In this document: positions 1 to 13,465 of the stretch, piece after piece
Numbering within the stretch: position 1 is the first letter of the stretch
How the letters are laid out: each line of letters begins with the position of its first letter
Source: Quillaja saponaria
Taxonomy: Eukaryota; Streptophyta; Magnoliopsida; Fabales; Quillajaceae
Direction of reading: 5' to 3'
DNA: 64,000 bases
NCBI GenBank assembly: GCA_029379385.1
Contig: CM055607.1
Location: 33,291,235-33,355,234, forward strand
Notes under the pieces: model-generated
Told to the model about the DNA's origin: nothing
Seen by the model: only the letters and a program-made list of their open reading frames with translations
Databases searched by the model: none
Made by a program: the position numbers and the translations under genes

Positions 1-2946
1 AGAAAGGGTTTAAATAAGTTAAATAGGTCAAATTATAACTAATAGGGTTCCACCAGTTACAAAATTTAGGATCAAAGGTTGGTGGGAATAATTTTTATCC
101 TAGTGATAACATATAACTATTTGTACACACCTATCAACAATGATAAACTTACAAGCTATATAATGAGAGGCAATTATCCTATTTTTTATAATTTTAATAA
201 TATATAATTTGATCTCGTATCTTTGATATACAATACAATTTTATTTTTTTTATAAATTGTATAAACTTGCACGTACTATCAATAATGAGATTTGAACATA
301 AAATTATATAATTACAAAATGTTAATAATAACCCATGAATTAAGATCACATTGACTGCTTATCACGGCTTCTCATTGCTCATGTATGTTTGTTGTAGCAT
401 TGATCTTTCTATTTTGTGTTCCATTGTACAAAAAGGAAACATAAGGGTTCAAGTTAAGATGTGCGTTTTACAAGGTTCAAATGATTTATTAGCTCCAAGC
501 ATTAAAGGTCTCCTTTGATGTATCATTTAAACATAACAAAATAGTATAAAGAATATTTGGTTGACTCTTACACAATATTTAGCAATAAGATGATAATAAA
601 AATATATACCATTGAAGATATAATAAAATAATAATATATTTATATAACTTAATATATTCTAAAATTTATACTATAAAATATTATACAATAAGCCAAACAA
701 ATCATAATATATTCAAACAAATAGATTAACATATATTGACACTAAATTATTAATGTTTTAGGGATTTTTGTAACAGGTGTCTTAAGAATATATTTTAAGA
801 TTATATAAATAGAAAATTTGTAATATTTATTACAATAATTGATTATAATTTTAGTTATATTTAATATATAAATTGTTATTTTTGAAAAATTTTATATTTC
901 AAAAATTCATATAAAATGAAGCTGAACAATTGTCTTTCAAATACCTATTAGAATAACAAATATTTTAAATTATGAAGTGATAAAGTTAAAGATAATTATT
1001 TATATGCCCCTTTTTTAAATTTAAATTTAAAAGCTAAAGTCCTGTCAGTATTCAATAATTGTTGCTATTCTGATAGTTAACTTTTATATTTCAACCTCAT
1101 CCTAAACAGTAACCACCCTCGTAATTCAAGCAAAGGCACTTAAGGCAGATGTTAAGCTATTCCATGGGCTGGGCCTCTTGCTCTGAATTGTAAATTGGAC
1201 TGAAGGTTTGTTTTAGATCTGCCATCCCATCTCATAACGGCCTGCAACTGCAATTATTTGGGTTATGGAGAAAAAAGAAAAAAAAGAGAAATTAATATGA
1301 AGAAAGTATATATATATATATATATAAAATACTAAATTGTAATTTTCATTCCTACAATTTACATCAAAGTTTAATATTTGTATAATTTAAAAAATAGAAA
1401 TTAAGAACTCATAATTTAAAAATCAAGTTAATATTTTTCATGTCATCACCTTTAGTCATATTAACTTAACGAAAATATGACATTAATTAATATAATTTTA
1501 CATGATCAAATAAAAAAATAACATAACAAGTGATGGACTAAAAGGTTATTACTATCTCAAATAAAATATTATTTTTTATAAAAAAAATTAAAATATATGT
1601 ACAGTAAACAATTAAATAACAAAATAAGAATCATATCTAATTTCCTTTCTTTTCGATTTCCTTCTCAAACCCTATGCAAAATTCACCATAACCCTTCATT
1701 GATACTAAATTTCAGTAGAAAGACAATATCTTTGAATTTTCTAGTGTAGTTATTTTTTTTATATATATCATGGAATATAAATCTCAAACAAGAAGTGCGA
1801 TAGGATGGGAATTATATCAGACATATCAATTTGAAAATTGCAAACACAGATAGATAGCCATGTTCAACATCAAATTTACATGGGAGCTGGAATTTTATTA
1901 TATTAGTCGAGAAATGTAGATTCGAAGCAACTGGACTCATTCTAAAGCTCATACGTATTTTTTATTTATTTTTAGCCTATCAGGTCACATAGATTATATT
2001 AATTCACATTATTTCTTGTTAAATCAATATTCAAACAATCCAAGTTAACACGATTTTAAAATTACTAATTTTTTAAACTATACAGAGGAAAGTTAATTAT
2101 AATACAATTTATAAGGCTGAAAAATGCAATTTAATTAATTAATATTAAAAAATTGACCTAATAGTCAATAATGTGTTTCTGTATTGATTTGAATATTTAA
2201 GAGAAAGTAAAAAGTAAAATTTTCACAATTTTTTTTAAATCTTGATATGATTAACATGCTTTTAATCAAATTTTTTAGTCTCAACTTGATTGTCATGCCT
2301 TTAATCGATCAAAATGTATTGTATCAAAATACAACATAGACGAACACATTTTGTCATTTAATAAAAATAAATACAATAATTTGTAATTCATATATTTTTT
2401 TATCTTAATTATTTGTTGTTATTATAGCTCAAAATTATATTTTTTTTATTTCCTTAATTTGAGAAATTTTCCACTTATTTTTCATAACAATAATTCATAA
2501 TTTTTCTATCAAATTTTGTTTTTGTTAGTTATTTATAAATAAAATAATCATATTTGATATTAAGTTATTGACTTGTTTAATTATTAATTATATAATTTTA
2601 AAATTTATTTGTAGGTATTTATTATTAAAAATATAAGATTAATTTTAGTTCTATAAAATTGAGATGAAAATATTAAATTTGATTGAGAAAGTTTAATTTT
2701 AAAATTGTTTAAAAAAATGATTAATTTTATTTAAAGGAAAACTGAGACAATTTTTGGAGAACAAAATAATAGTTAATTAACCCTATTTGCTTCCAGCTGT
2801 ACCCGGTGGACGTGTTACATGTGATTGGGCTTCGATTGGATCTCTCTCTATTCCGCGCCTTTCTCTCTCCATTTCTAGTTACCAAACCCTAATTTTTATT
2901 TTTTTTCAAAAAACCAGAGTGATAGTATTGGGATTCAGGTTTCTTA
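1..2946. other. AT-rich intergenic region upstream of LD
   Basis: No open reading frame with recognisable similarity is visible on either strand. The stretch is strongly AT-rich, with a short (TA)n tract near 1308-1326 and many poly-T/poly-A runs. The last 130 bases before the LD coding region become pyrimidine-rich (CTCTCTC-type), which is typical of a plant core promoter and 5' leader. No mobile element could be delimited. Confidence 0.6.
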
Positions 2947-3187
2947 ATGCGTGAGCTTCTGTATCATTCTGCTACACATTGCACCGAAGAAACTTCAAGC
3001 TTCGAGGTCAATTATGGAGGTCTTGAAGGACGATTTATCGGTGTTAGAAATTGGGACCTCTGTGGAATCGACTCAGAAGTTCTTGGATTCCCAAAGGGAG
3101 CTTTTCCACAATCAGATCGATCAGCTTCAGAAAATAGTCATCAAGCAATGCAAACTCACGGGCGTCAATCCTCTTTCTCAAGAAATG
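2947..3187 (+). promoter_or_regulatory. Overlapping upstream ORF of LD
   Basis: An ATG at 2947 lies 67 bases before the LD start, in another frame. Its reading frame runs through the start codon and to the end of LD exon 1 (it stays open to 3264 in unspliced DNA). If the transcript starts upstream of 2947, scanning ribosomes meet this ATG first and would bypass the LD start unless they leak past it. Whether the leader includes 2947 cannot be told from the sequence. Confidence 0.4.
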
Positions 3188-6100
3188 GTGCGCCTTCTGA
3201 ATTTCAATTCCCGTTTATTGAATACAAGGGAGAGAAAAGCGGGAATTTTCAGATTTGGGGTTAAGGGTTTAGATTCTTATCCACTGTTGATTTTGTTTCA
3301 ATTTACTTTGCCTTTCCACTCCTTCTTCTTGACAAAAGAGGAACATATTGGTGTCTGTTTAGAGGCATACTTGCTATTTGGGTCCAATGTCAGGAATTTA
3401 GCAGACGACAAAACTGCTTGTTCATGCCCATGTGTTTTCTGTTATGTTAGAAAGCTCAATTTTTTCCTTTTTCATATTCCAAGTCATATTGGTTCCATAA
3501 TTTTGTTCAGAAATCCAGCTGCAAATAGTTTGTTTAATGCTTTAGTTGACTCAAAGATTTTCTTTTTGTGGGTACTCGTGCAGGCTGCTGGCTCTCTGTC
3601 TATAAAAATTGGTAAGTTCTAGTAGATGCTTTTCCATTTACTTTCATCGTGCTTAATTGTTCTACTTCGTGCTTTAACTTTATCTACTGCCACCCTGCTA
3701 TCTTTTATGTATAAACGTTGTTTTCAGTTATAGTTTACGGCTGATTTATCTGATATATCCTTCATATATGTCTTGAATCTTTAATTTGTGCCTTTCTAGT
3801 TGCATCAGTTATTAATTATGTTCAGCCAAGTTTTAAAATACTTTATATGGCTATAATAACAAGGCTTTTTGTTTGTTTCATTTAGAAGCTGAAATTTTCT
3901 CATGTTCATCAATAACTTTACTACAAATTGATTTTTCTTTTTCTTTCTCATGAATTAAGTGATTTGAAAGGTTTGTTCTATTTTGATTTGTTTTACCTTA
4001 TCAAGCTGTTGCTGTTTATTTTATGAGTTTGGTATCTCAGTTCATAGATTTTTGCAGGGAAAAGACCTAGGGATTTGCTAAACCCAAAGGCTGTAAAATA
4101 CATGCAATCAGTTTTCTCCATCAAAGATGCAATTAGCAAGAAAGAATCTCGTGAGATCAGTGCTTTATTTGGCGTCACAGTTACACAGGTTTATATTTCA
4201 TTCTATTTTTAATTCTTCCTCTCTCTCTCTCTTGTTGGTCATTGGTTTCTAGTTTCTTATTGCCTGAACCTCTAATCTATTCTCAATTATTTTTCATTTT
4301 GTGGATAATAAAAGTGAAATCAAGTTTATATTTCTTCTCAGATCTGCCTGTGCCTTGTTATTCTGATCTGTAGGTTCGTGAATTTTTTACAAGTCAACGC
4401 TCAAGAGTAAGGAGATTAGTACGGTTGTCCAGTGAGAAGGCAATAAGATCCAATGCTTGTAAAGAAATTGACGTTGGGGTCCCAGCAAGCTCTGATCCTA
4501 TGATACCAATCAATCCAGTGCCTTTAAACTCTGTTGGACCCAGCAGTATTGAAGAAGCACCATCTTGCTCAATGCAGGATGAAGCTCTACATGACCTAGA
4601 TGTCTTAGATAAACATTTTGTTGACAATGTTTTCAGCTTGATGCGGAAAGAGGAAACCTTTTCTGGGCAGGAGAAACTAATGGAGTGGATATTGCAGATA
4701 CAAAATTCTTCAGTATTATGTTGGTACTTGACTACTCACCTTTTGAGAGTAGCAACTTGTTGCTTTCTTGTTATGTATATTTTATAATCCAGTTATTATG
4801 TTGTACTTCTGCAGGTTTTTAACCAAAGGCGGCGTGATGATTTTAGCTACATGGTTAAGTCAAGCAGCTGATGAAGAACAAACGAGTGTCCTTCTCCTTG
4901 TTCTGAAGGTATATATGATTTTTAGCAGTGTTATTAAAGGCTCTAGGCACACCTAGGCGCAAGGGGTCTTTAGAGCCTTGGTTCTAGGCGCCAGGCACAT
5001 GCGCCTGAGGAAAGCCAGGCGCCTACTAAAGAAAACAACAAAAATTGCTACAGCAAGAATTTTTTACTTCCATCAAGTAAAATCTAGCATCAATATGTTA
5101 TGAAAGAGTAAAAATAGGAAGAAAAAAAATAGCTACAGGCAAGAATTCTAAGTAAAAAAAGAAAAAAATTAGCTAAAGAAACGAGGTTCAACATGTAGTC
5201 CACTAAGTTCAACAAGTAAAAACTATCTCTAACACTGAAACAATAAAATTAGTGCTTTTGCTTTCTAAAATTTCTAGTAGGTCTAACAAGTAGTCAACTA
5301 AGTTCCTAGGTGCGTGCCTGAGTGGGCTAGGTGTGAGCCTGAGGGGTTAGGCCCTTGCCTGAAGGGCCTAGATTGAGCCTGAGTGAATGAGCCTCGCCTG
5401 AGGGGTGTTGAGGCGAGAAGGCTGAAGCCTCTCGCCTTTTGAGCCTGAGGCGTGCCTAAGGCGCGCCTTTAATAACACTGGTTTTTAGAGGTTAATATGC
5501 AATGTCTGCATGTGCTTTTTATTGTAAGCTTAAATAGAAAATTCAAGCTGTTTATTGATTTGCAGGTTTTTTGTCATTTGCCTCTACATAAAGCTCTTGC
5601 TGTACATATGTCAGCAATACTGCAAAGTGTGAACAGACTGCGGTTCTACCGAATGTCAGGTGTGCCTCTCCCCTTCTGTATCCTATGGAATTTGATAATT
5701 GGATTTTTTAGCATATGCTGTCTCCTGAATGTTCGCTTGCTCCCCCCCTTCCCCCCGCCGTGCATTCCATTATGTGTGAACATTTTCCTTAGTTTGCTTG
5801 GCTTTGTATGTTATATTTTGGTTATATTTATTTCAATAAGTTTGATTTTTCTATATTTCTTCATTTTCATTGGGAGTGGGTATCATGGAGTTTCATTCTG
5901 ATGCTAGGTGTGGCTTTATGGGACCTCATATTGCTTTGTTCAGTCATCTTTGTCAGATAATTGGGTTCCTTGTAGTTATTAGAGAACTGAAATGGTTAGC
6001 AACTGTAACACCAACAGATATTATGTTTGAATGGTGCTAAAGAGATATGTTGTTGATCACAGCAAAATATGGGTATATGTTTTGAAAATTAAAACGGTAA

Positions 6101-9100
6101 AATCATAAAAATCCTTCAGGTATTAAGTTCAGTAGTAACACAGAAGAAATGTCCATTTCTGTTAACCAATGACCCAATACATCTCATGGTGTCCATGTTT
6201 AGACTGGCTTACTTATCCTTCTTGTAAGTCAAACATAATTAAAATATTTTCTTTTTTCTTTTTTCTCTGGGTTAAAAATGCCATATAAAAATGGTTGTAT
6301 GTAGTGCTTCTAAAGGACTAAAGGAGATGATTACAAAAACCATCTTTATTTTTGTCTACTATTCTTTTATGATATAGGTGGTAGTTTCTTCTGTTGCGGG
6401 AGGGATTTGATATAGCTAAACCTGACTGTAGGCCATTGTAATTTAAATCTTGATAATTTTTTTTTTCTAGTCAACGGTTTGATGTTCTTTAATGCATCAT
6501 GTAAATGAAAGGTATCTACTTATCAAAAGATAGTAGTATGATAGACAAATCTACATGGCCTTAGTTGTGTTAACTTGATACAACTTGTTAATCTGATCTC
6601 TCTGATTTGAAGATCAGACATATCAAATAGGGCAAGGGTGTTGTTAGCAAGATGGAGCAAATTATTAGCAAGGAACCAAGCAATGAAGAAACCCAATGGC
6701 ATGAAATCATCTAGTAATTTTCAGAATGATATAATTTTTACCCAAAGGCAAATCTCTATCTTTATTTCTCATGCTTGTGTGCTTTGTTGGACCTCTTTTA
6801 TCATGTTCAAATTTTTTCTCTTTTTGCAGTATCGGTGAAATTATGGGTGCTGAATCGTGGCATTCAAGTACTGGTGTTTCTGTAAGTGGTTATGATATAA
6901 AGAATTCTGATTGCATTTGTTTTCATCTTGCAATGCTTCACACTGATCCCTTCTTCCTTCTCAGGAAGACGTTCTTGCCCCCTCATATGGAAGTTCTGAT
7001 ATTATCAGGTGTGTTTGTGTGTAGGTGTCTAATTTAATCGGTTTCAGTATTCTTTTCTCAATTAGTCTCTTTCTGCTATTCTAACCTACATATTTTCTGC
7101 TATATCTTGGTTTTGCATTTGGTGGTTGTGGATATCTTAAGCCCAATTCTTTTATGTGAAGGAAATTAGAAGCTCCACAAGCTGTGAAATTCTTGCCGGC
7201 ACCATCAGATGATTCCAATAAGAAGCCTGCCCTAGGTGTTTCTCCATCCCGTATCCTTAGGATTATCATTTTGTTGTCTCTTATGTCTTGCTTACCATTT
7301 TTCCTTTTCTTTTGGTGACAAATGACTGAAGCAATACAATTTATGAGCATATTAAAGAAGATACAATATGAAGAGAGCCCGTCCTTTTCCTTTTTACAAA
7401 CCTGATTTCTATCAATACTTTAATTGATTTCAGTTTCTCCATAAAGGCAAGCATATCTAGTAGCAATTGGTCCATCAGTAACTTTAACAGTTTCAGAAAC
7501 TATGTGCTCATGAAATCATTCATTATGGTTAATGTCAATTTTTGGGTCTTTTAGAGTGTAGAGATATTAGATTTCAGTTCATTTTCCTTAGCTAGTAATA
7601 GAAACCAGGGAACGCAGAAAAGTTCAGTTAGTGGAACAGCCAGGCCAGAAGACAGTCAGCAGAAGCCCACAGATTACAAGAGCAGTGCCTGTGAGTCAAG
7701 GCCGCCCTATGTCTGCTGATGATATCCAGAAAGCAAAAATGCGTGCTGTGTTCAGGCAAAGCAAGTATGGGAAATCTGGTCTGTCAAATGAAAGTAAAGA
7801 AGCAAAGACTGAAATTCTTCACAAGCCTTCAAATACGGCTAGTCTACCAGCTTCATCTAAAGCTCCCATTCACCCTGAGATTGACAAAAATAAGAATCCT
7901 ATGGTACTTTCCTCTAAAATTTCTAATATACAGGAGGCTTCTTTTGATTCAAAACTGAGAACAGATTCAAAGGAACCCCTCTTGGAGACATGCAAGAGAT
8001 CCCAAATCCCATGGAGGACACCGGCAGGTACATTTGCTACTTCTTTGTTGGTTTCCTCAATTATATACCAGTAGTGTTTAAGTCAGAAAACTTCTCAACA
8101 GCCAAAAAAGAGCATACCATTTTTAGAAGTTTCGTGAATTTTGAGCTCTAGAGACATGTTAGTTAATCACCACAATTTTTGTTGGAGGATGATTCAGACG
8201 GTCTCTGCTACTAATGATGCTAACTTCTTCCTGGTTGCTTTCCTTTTTCAACTCCTTATTTATATTATATAGGTAGAACAGGAGTAATGACCTAATGTCT
8301 TTCTCTGTAAGTAACAGCTGTACATAATATTTTGATTTCTTTGTCAAGAGATGATTAAAAAAGAAGATTGTTGATTACTTGTATAAAATTTGTCTCTTGA
8401 AATTTATTATATCAAAATATTAGGATCATTTTGTTTGAGACTTTAGGATCCTCCCCTTTTCTTTGAAAATCTGGCCAGTGGTTAGAATTGGATAATTGAC
8501 ACAATTCCTTCTTCTCATGGCAATCCCTGCATAAATATGCTAAAATGGCTTCAGCATTCAGATTCTGTAATAAAATGTGGGCTAATAAACTATGATTGGA
8601 GGATCTAATGAATTGCTTCCAACGAGTTCAAATATATGCAAATGATAACTGCATTGTAGATCAATTTTAATTAAAACTGTAATATTAATCTTTCTTACAA
8701 GGAACTTTATCCACAAATGTTATAATGTTTGCTATATGGCTTTCATGCTACACGTGTATAGACCGAAGTTGGGTGTCTTTCTCTTTTCCTTTGGACCTTT
8801 GCCATGGGTATTATCTGTAAATTTGCAGACGGAATGACGAATTTGGTGGGCAAGACCAGGTGCTATTGTATAACTGCATTTCTGCTGTAATGAAGCAAAC
8901 TACTGGGATGGTGCCATGGCTTCAGTAATATAATTTCCGGGATATCGAGATTACTGTCTTATTTGGTGGCAAAAACTTGTAGGAAGTTGCTGAATGCTAA
9001 ATAGAAGTAAAATCACTAAAATTTGGATTCCTAAATATATATCTGGATGTTCCCCCTACCATATTATCAAGTCTATTTTAAATCTAGAGATTGACTTCAC

Positions 9101-12095
9101 CTCTCCACCTCTCAAATGCAAATGACGAATTTGCAGATATTGGTGAGTGAATATGAGCTGACTGATATACTCTGGAATGCAAAAATTGAAAGTCTGATCA
9201 CTTAAGTTTGGTGCAAAAGAAGTTCCAAGTGCATTCGTTTTGTTTTGAAACTTTAACCACTGATCTAAAATGAAATATGAAGTAGGAATCGCTTGTATTT
9301 GGTGTCAAAATTTGGAATCTGAGCTTGAATGTTGACCCCAGAGTGCATGTTTTATTGTATAAAGCGACCCATACCACCCATGAGTTAAAGGTACTGATCG
9401 TGAATTTTTTTATTTGTGTGATATTTGGGAGGATTGCAAATAAATGGATCGTATAAGCTTCAGCCAGCACAAATTTAGCTGATCCCAATCTGGTCCAGAA
9501 TATGATGTACAAGTTATTGTGGACTGACTGGTGCATGTGACTTGATTTCTCTTTGTTGCAGAGGCTCTGTAAAACAGAAAATCTTTGGCGTTGTTTCCAT
9601 GTTGTCTTTGCCTTCTCAAAGTAAAACTTTTGGTTGTTTTTTCCTCCTACCCCTGAATCCCGAGGTCATGAATATAAAAGTTGGTACACTATATCAACTC
9701 TGAAAATGACAAATAATCTGGTGGAGAACAATTTGATAGATCAGTAGGTTAACAGATTTGAGGAATTCATAATCCACTCATTTAAATCCTCATTTTCCTT
9801 TTCTTTTTCCCACCTGAGCCCTTTCATAGAGCCACAGCACGTTCATTAGATGATAGTGTAGTCTCTAGTGTTGCCTTTCTCCAAGGTGCCCCACTTTAAT
9901 TCTGTTCAGTAGGCGTGAAAGCATTGTAGTACCTATGATTTTTCTTCTGCTTTCCTTTTGCTGATTCTAGTAACTCCTCTTTGGAGGATTCCTTAGTGTT
10001 CAGTGACATTCTATGCGGAATTCAGTCTTTGTTCCCTTTTTTTTCCTGCAGAAATGAAACTCAATGATATCTGGAGAGTTGGTGCTGGTGAAAATAGCAA
10101 AGAGGTTGACATCCAGAAAAACAGAAACCGTCGTGATAAGGAAACCTGTTATCAGACAGTCCAGGAGATACCATCTAACCCAAAGGAACCATGGGACCTT
10201 GAGATGGACTATGATGACACTTTAACCCCAGAAATTCCAATTGAACAACCACCAGATGCCGATGGTACAGAAATGCAGGCTACCCCAATTCAAGGAGTGA
10301 ACAATGCAGTTCCATTGGCAGCTAGCTCATCTCAAAGTTGTGATGCCACTGTTACGGCTGAACCTGATTTAGAGTTGCTTGCTGTGCTGCTAAAAAACCC
10401 AGAGTTGGTATTTGCCTTGACATCTGGACAAGCTGGTAATCTATCAACTGAAGAAACAGTGAAGCTGCTTGACATGATTAAGAAGGGTGGTGTCAATTTA
10501 GCTGGTAATGTAAATGGGATAAGTGGAAAAGTGGAGAATGTGGAAGTTTCACTCCCATCCCCAACTCCTCCCAGCGATCCCGGAACGGTGCGTCATTTGA
10601 TTTCATACTTGTCACATATCGTATTTCCAATGCCTCGCAATAAAATGCCATACGCACTCAATTCTAAGCCTAATGTGTCTTCTATACGTAGCGAGTGGAA
10701 GCATATAGGCACACTGGTTTGTTTTAACTCTTTTAAAGGGGTAGGGAGCCCAAGTTAAGATCCTAAATAATTAAAAAAAGAACGTTTTTCCCCGTTTCTC
10801 GAGGGTGAATGCTTGCATAGTTGCATGTGGTTGTGGATCTGTAGGTTGAGGCCTGAAATACCCATGGGATGTATGAACAGTGTGGGGTATAAGAAGTCTT
10901 TCTATCCATAAGAGGAAATCTGGCAAATGTCAATTAAGGAAAGGTCTATTTATGGGCCAGTCAATTTTCCTTTTATTGGCTTTGGTTTTCCCCTGCAATT
11001 ATGATTTGTGGATATTTACAAGTAGACTCGTGTGCCCATTCTGGGTGATGAATGGCCAAAAAAATTAGTTCATTGAATTATTCCTTTTAGTAATTCATTT
11101 ATTGTAAATATTAATGATAGCCTGCACTAACTGAGCCACTTATGAATTTCCAGAGTTCATGGAGAGGAGATGCTCTGAAGAATCCTTTTTCACGGCAAAG
11201 TTCAATACCAAACAGAGTTTCCCACAGCAGCCCAATAGTGGCTACCACCAGCATTACACCACAGCAACAGTCAACAAATTTGACATTGCCACCATCATCC
11301 CAGCCACTTGTAGGTTCAATTCCTCCATACTCATGGCCTCAAGGAACTACAATTGTTTCTGAAAACAGACCATTTTCTCTTCCCTCAGTTCACCAGAGAC
11401 TCCTAAGCAATTCTCCAATAATAGAAACTTCATCCTCAGATACAATTTTAACCATGACGAAGAACTTAACCGTCACAGAGAATGCTTTTTCACTCAAGTC
11501 ATCCGCTGCAGCTGTTGCTTCTTCAGTACAGGTTGAAAGCATGAATACTATAAACCAACTACGTAACTCTTTCACTTTGAGGGATCCTGAAAGATTCCCT
11601 AATACATTGCCACAGACTTCTTTGTTATCATCATCAGCAACACCAGCATATGCTGCAATATGGCAACAATCACATCCCCATGTATTGCAGCAGCCCCTTT
11701 TTGCCGAACCTTCACTTCTTCCTCCTGTATACTCCTCCCAAATACAAACCGATAAACCAGGCCCTTCATCAGATTCTTGGAGAGCTAGACAGGATTTGTC
11801 TTCAAATCGTCATTCTCAACTTAATCAAATCAACAATAATGCATTGGTCGGAGGACCAATGCAACCTGAAACTTCTTGGGAGAGAAATGATTATATGGGG
11901 AGAGGATATCAGTCATGGAGTCCTGACAATAGTCCAAATAGAAATCCTGAGTATATTTCAGGAAGAAATTTCCCTGAACCCAGAAGGAATCCTGGACAAA
12001 ATTATAGGCCTGATTTGCCAAGGCAACAAAATTCTTCAGGATACCTGGGTCATAGTCGGCAGGGAAACAGACAGTGGCGTGACAGGAGACATTGA
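3014..12095 (+). CDS. LD: LUMINIDEPENDENS-like homeodomain protein
   Basis: Joining exons 3014-3187, 3584-3611, 4058-4188, 4374-4723, 4815-4908, 5566-5659, 6618-6747, 6830-6881, 6965-7008, 7162-7250, 7602-8027, 10052-10587 and 11154-12095 gives one uninterrupted frame of 1029 residues, close to the roughly 950 of Arabidopsis LD. A divergent homeodomain lies at about residues 70-128 (ends REFFTSQRSRVRRL). A TFIIS N-terminal/LW-like helical domain lies at about 200-325 (LMEWILQIQ, LKVFCHLPLHKALAVH). The basic motif TRERRKVQLVEQ follows, and the C-terminal third is rich in Ser, Pro, Asn and Gln. In Arabidopsis LD is a nuclear protein of the autonomous flowering pathway that lowers FLC expression; here that role is inferred from homology. 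I chose the ATG at 3014 because it opens the conserved frame; an upstream ATG at 2947 is out of frame. Intron 7 uses a GC donor. No coding lesion was seen. Confidence 0.93.
4926..5480. mobile_element. hAT-type MITE in LD intron 5
   Basis: The element is 555 bp long. Its ends are perfect 16-bp terminal inverted repeats, CAGTGTTATTAAAGGC at 4926-4941 and its reverse complement at 5465-5480. The flanks are an 8-bp target-site duplication, ATTTTTAG (4918-4925) against GTTTTTAG (5481-5488), 7 of 8 matching. The ends are GC-rich and carry repeated GCCTGAGG/CCTCAGGC-type words, while the middle is A-rich. No transposase frame is present, so it is non-autonomous. The 8-bp duplication and CAGTG ends point to the hAT superfamily. 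It lies wholly within an intron and splice sites of the flanking exons look normal. Confidence 0.85.
8028..10051 (+). other. Long LD intron 11
   Basis: This 2.0-kb intron (GTACAT donor, TTTTTTCCTGCAG acceptor) separates the exon ending in the WRTPA motif from the exon starting EMKLNDIW. It contains short spurious open frames on the minus strand near 9.2-9.6 kb, none recognisable. No transposon ends were found. Confidence 0.7.
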
Positions 12096-12973
12096 TTCTT
12101 GTTTCTTTCTTTGACATAGCCTGAGATCCCCCATCAAGTTCTATACAATTTATCATGTTGGGATGAGGATTTGTTAATAGAGACATTTCACATATTGGTG
12201 ATGAGGAGGGGGAGGTAGAAGAAGTGGAACTTCAAGGTGGCGGGGATTGCCGGATTGGGTTTCGGGATGAGAACAATGTTAAAATTATTACCAAAACACT
12301 GAGAGGGGCTTATAGCTTACTTTTTGTCATCAAAGCATAGAAAATTTGAATGCATATTTCTCATGTTTCTCGTTCGTCGTCTTCTTCCTCCTCTTAATTC
12401 CTAACTTTGCCCATCTTCCTGCAACCCCCTACCTTGTATTTAAACCATGCAAGGTGGGTTTCGTTTGTTATAAAAATGGCTAATGGTTATCCAGCATTAT
12501 CAGTGAGGTATTTGGGTTTGCTCAGTCACGGTACATTGCCTATTTGTCAGCACTTAGATATTCCTTTAACAATGGCTCTGGTGAGTGTGGAGTCTTTCTA
12601 TTAAACTATCACTCAATTTGTAATATTTATAATTTTTTATTAAATTGAATGTATTATATCTTTATCGTTAAATGTAATTATCAAATTATCCAATTTGTTA
12701 AAATTTATGACACGACAACTTGCTTTAGTTAAAAAGAAAAAAATTCCAATTTTTTTCCTAATTTGTTTCTTCTTCCTGTTATCATATCCCAACTTCTCAG
12801 CAACTGATTTCTCAGAGAGAAGACCAAATCCACGTCTAATTATAAACCTCACTGAAATACTCTAATTATTTGTCACTTTCTCATTAATATAAAGTAATTA
12901 TTTTAAAATTGTAGCTATATACCAAGTTGACATGGCTTAAAATATTTTATTGATTATGTACGTTGAATTAGTA

Positions 12974-13004
<31 letters not shown>

Positions 13005-13465
13005 GTGCCTCTAAAGTACTGTTTTTTAATCAACTTATTCTAAATGTATTCTTTTTGTCACTTATTTTCAATGTTATTTTTTTTATTTGTTTTTTCCTAA
13101 AATTATTTTGCATCAGTAGAAAAAAATAATTTTTTGTCACTTTTACATACGTGACTAAAATATTATATTTTAATTTAAATAATTAATTTTCATATAAAAT
13201 GTTAACTAAGGAAGGTCAATTGCATGTTTTAAAACTTATGGGGTGAATGGGAAAATATTTTTGGGATAAATTTATAAATATATGATACTTTAAGGACAAT
13301 GAATGTCATTTTGTTTTTCACATTTTATTAAAGGGCAAATTTGTCATTTTACATAAGAACGGTCAATCCCATATAGTTCAAACTTCAATCCCTCCATTTT
13401 CATCGCTTGGATCCTTCTTAGTTCTTTGATTTTCACTGACAACTTGTATACAAAATTCCGAGGAG
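12096..13465. other. LD 3' region and intergenic DNA
   Basis: The first ~500 bases look like a 3' UTR and downstream flank of LD (mixed composition, some GAGG-rich sequence). The rest is AT-rich with a (TA)n run near 12976-12999. No gene was recognised. Confidence 0.5.

Noticed and set aside
1308..1326. TA dinucleotide runs (also near 12976, 41455 and 57549) as meaningful loci
   Set aside because: Ordinary short microsatellites in AT-rich plant DNA with nothing to set them apart.
5497..5901. 134-codon frame around LD exon 6 as an independent gene
   Set aside because: Only 5566-5659 encodes conserved LD residues; the rest is read-through into introns with hydrophobic low-complexity translation.
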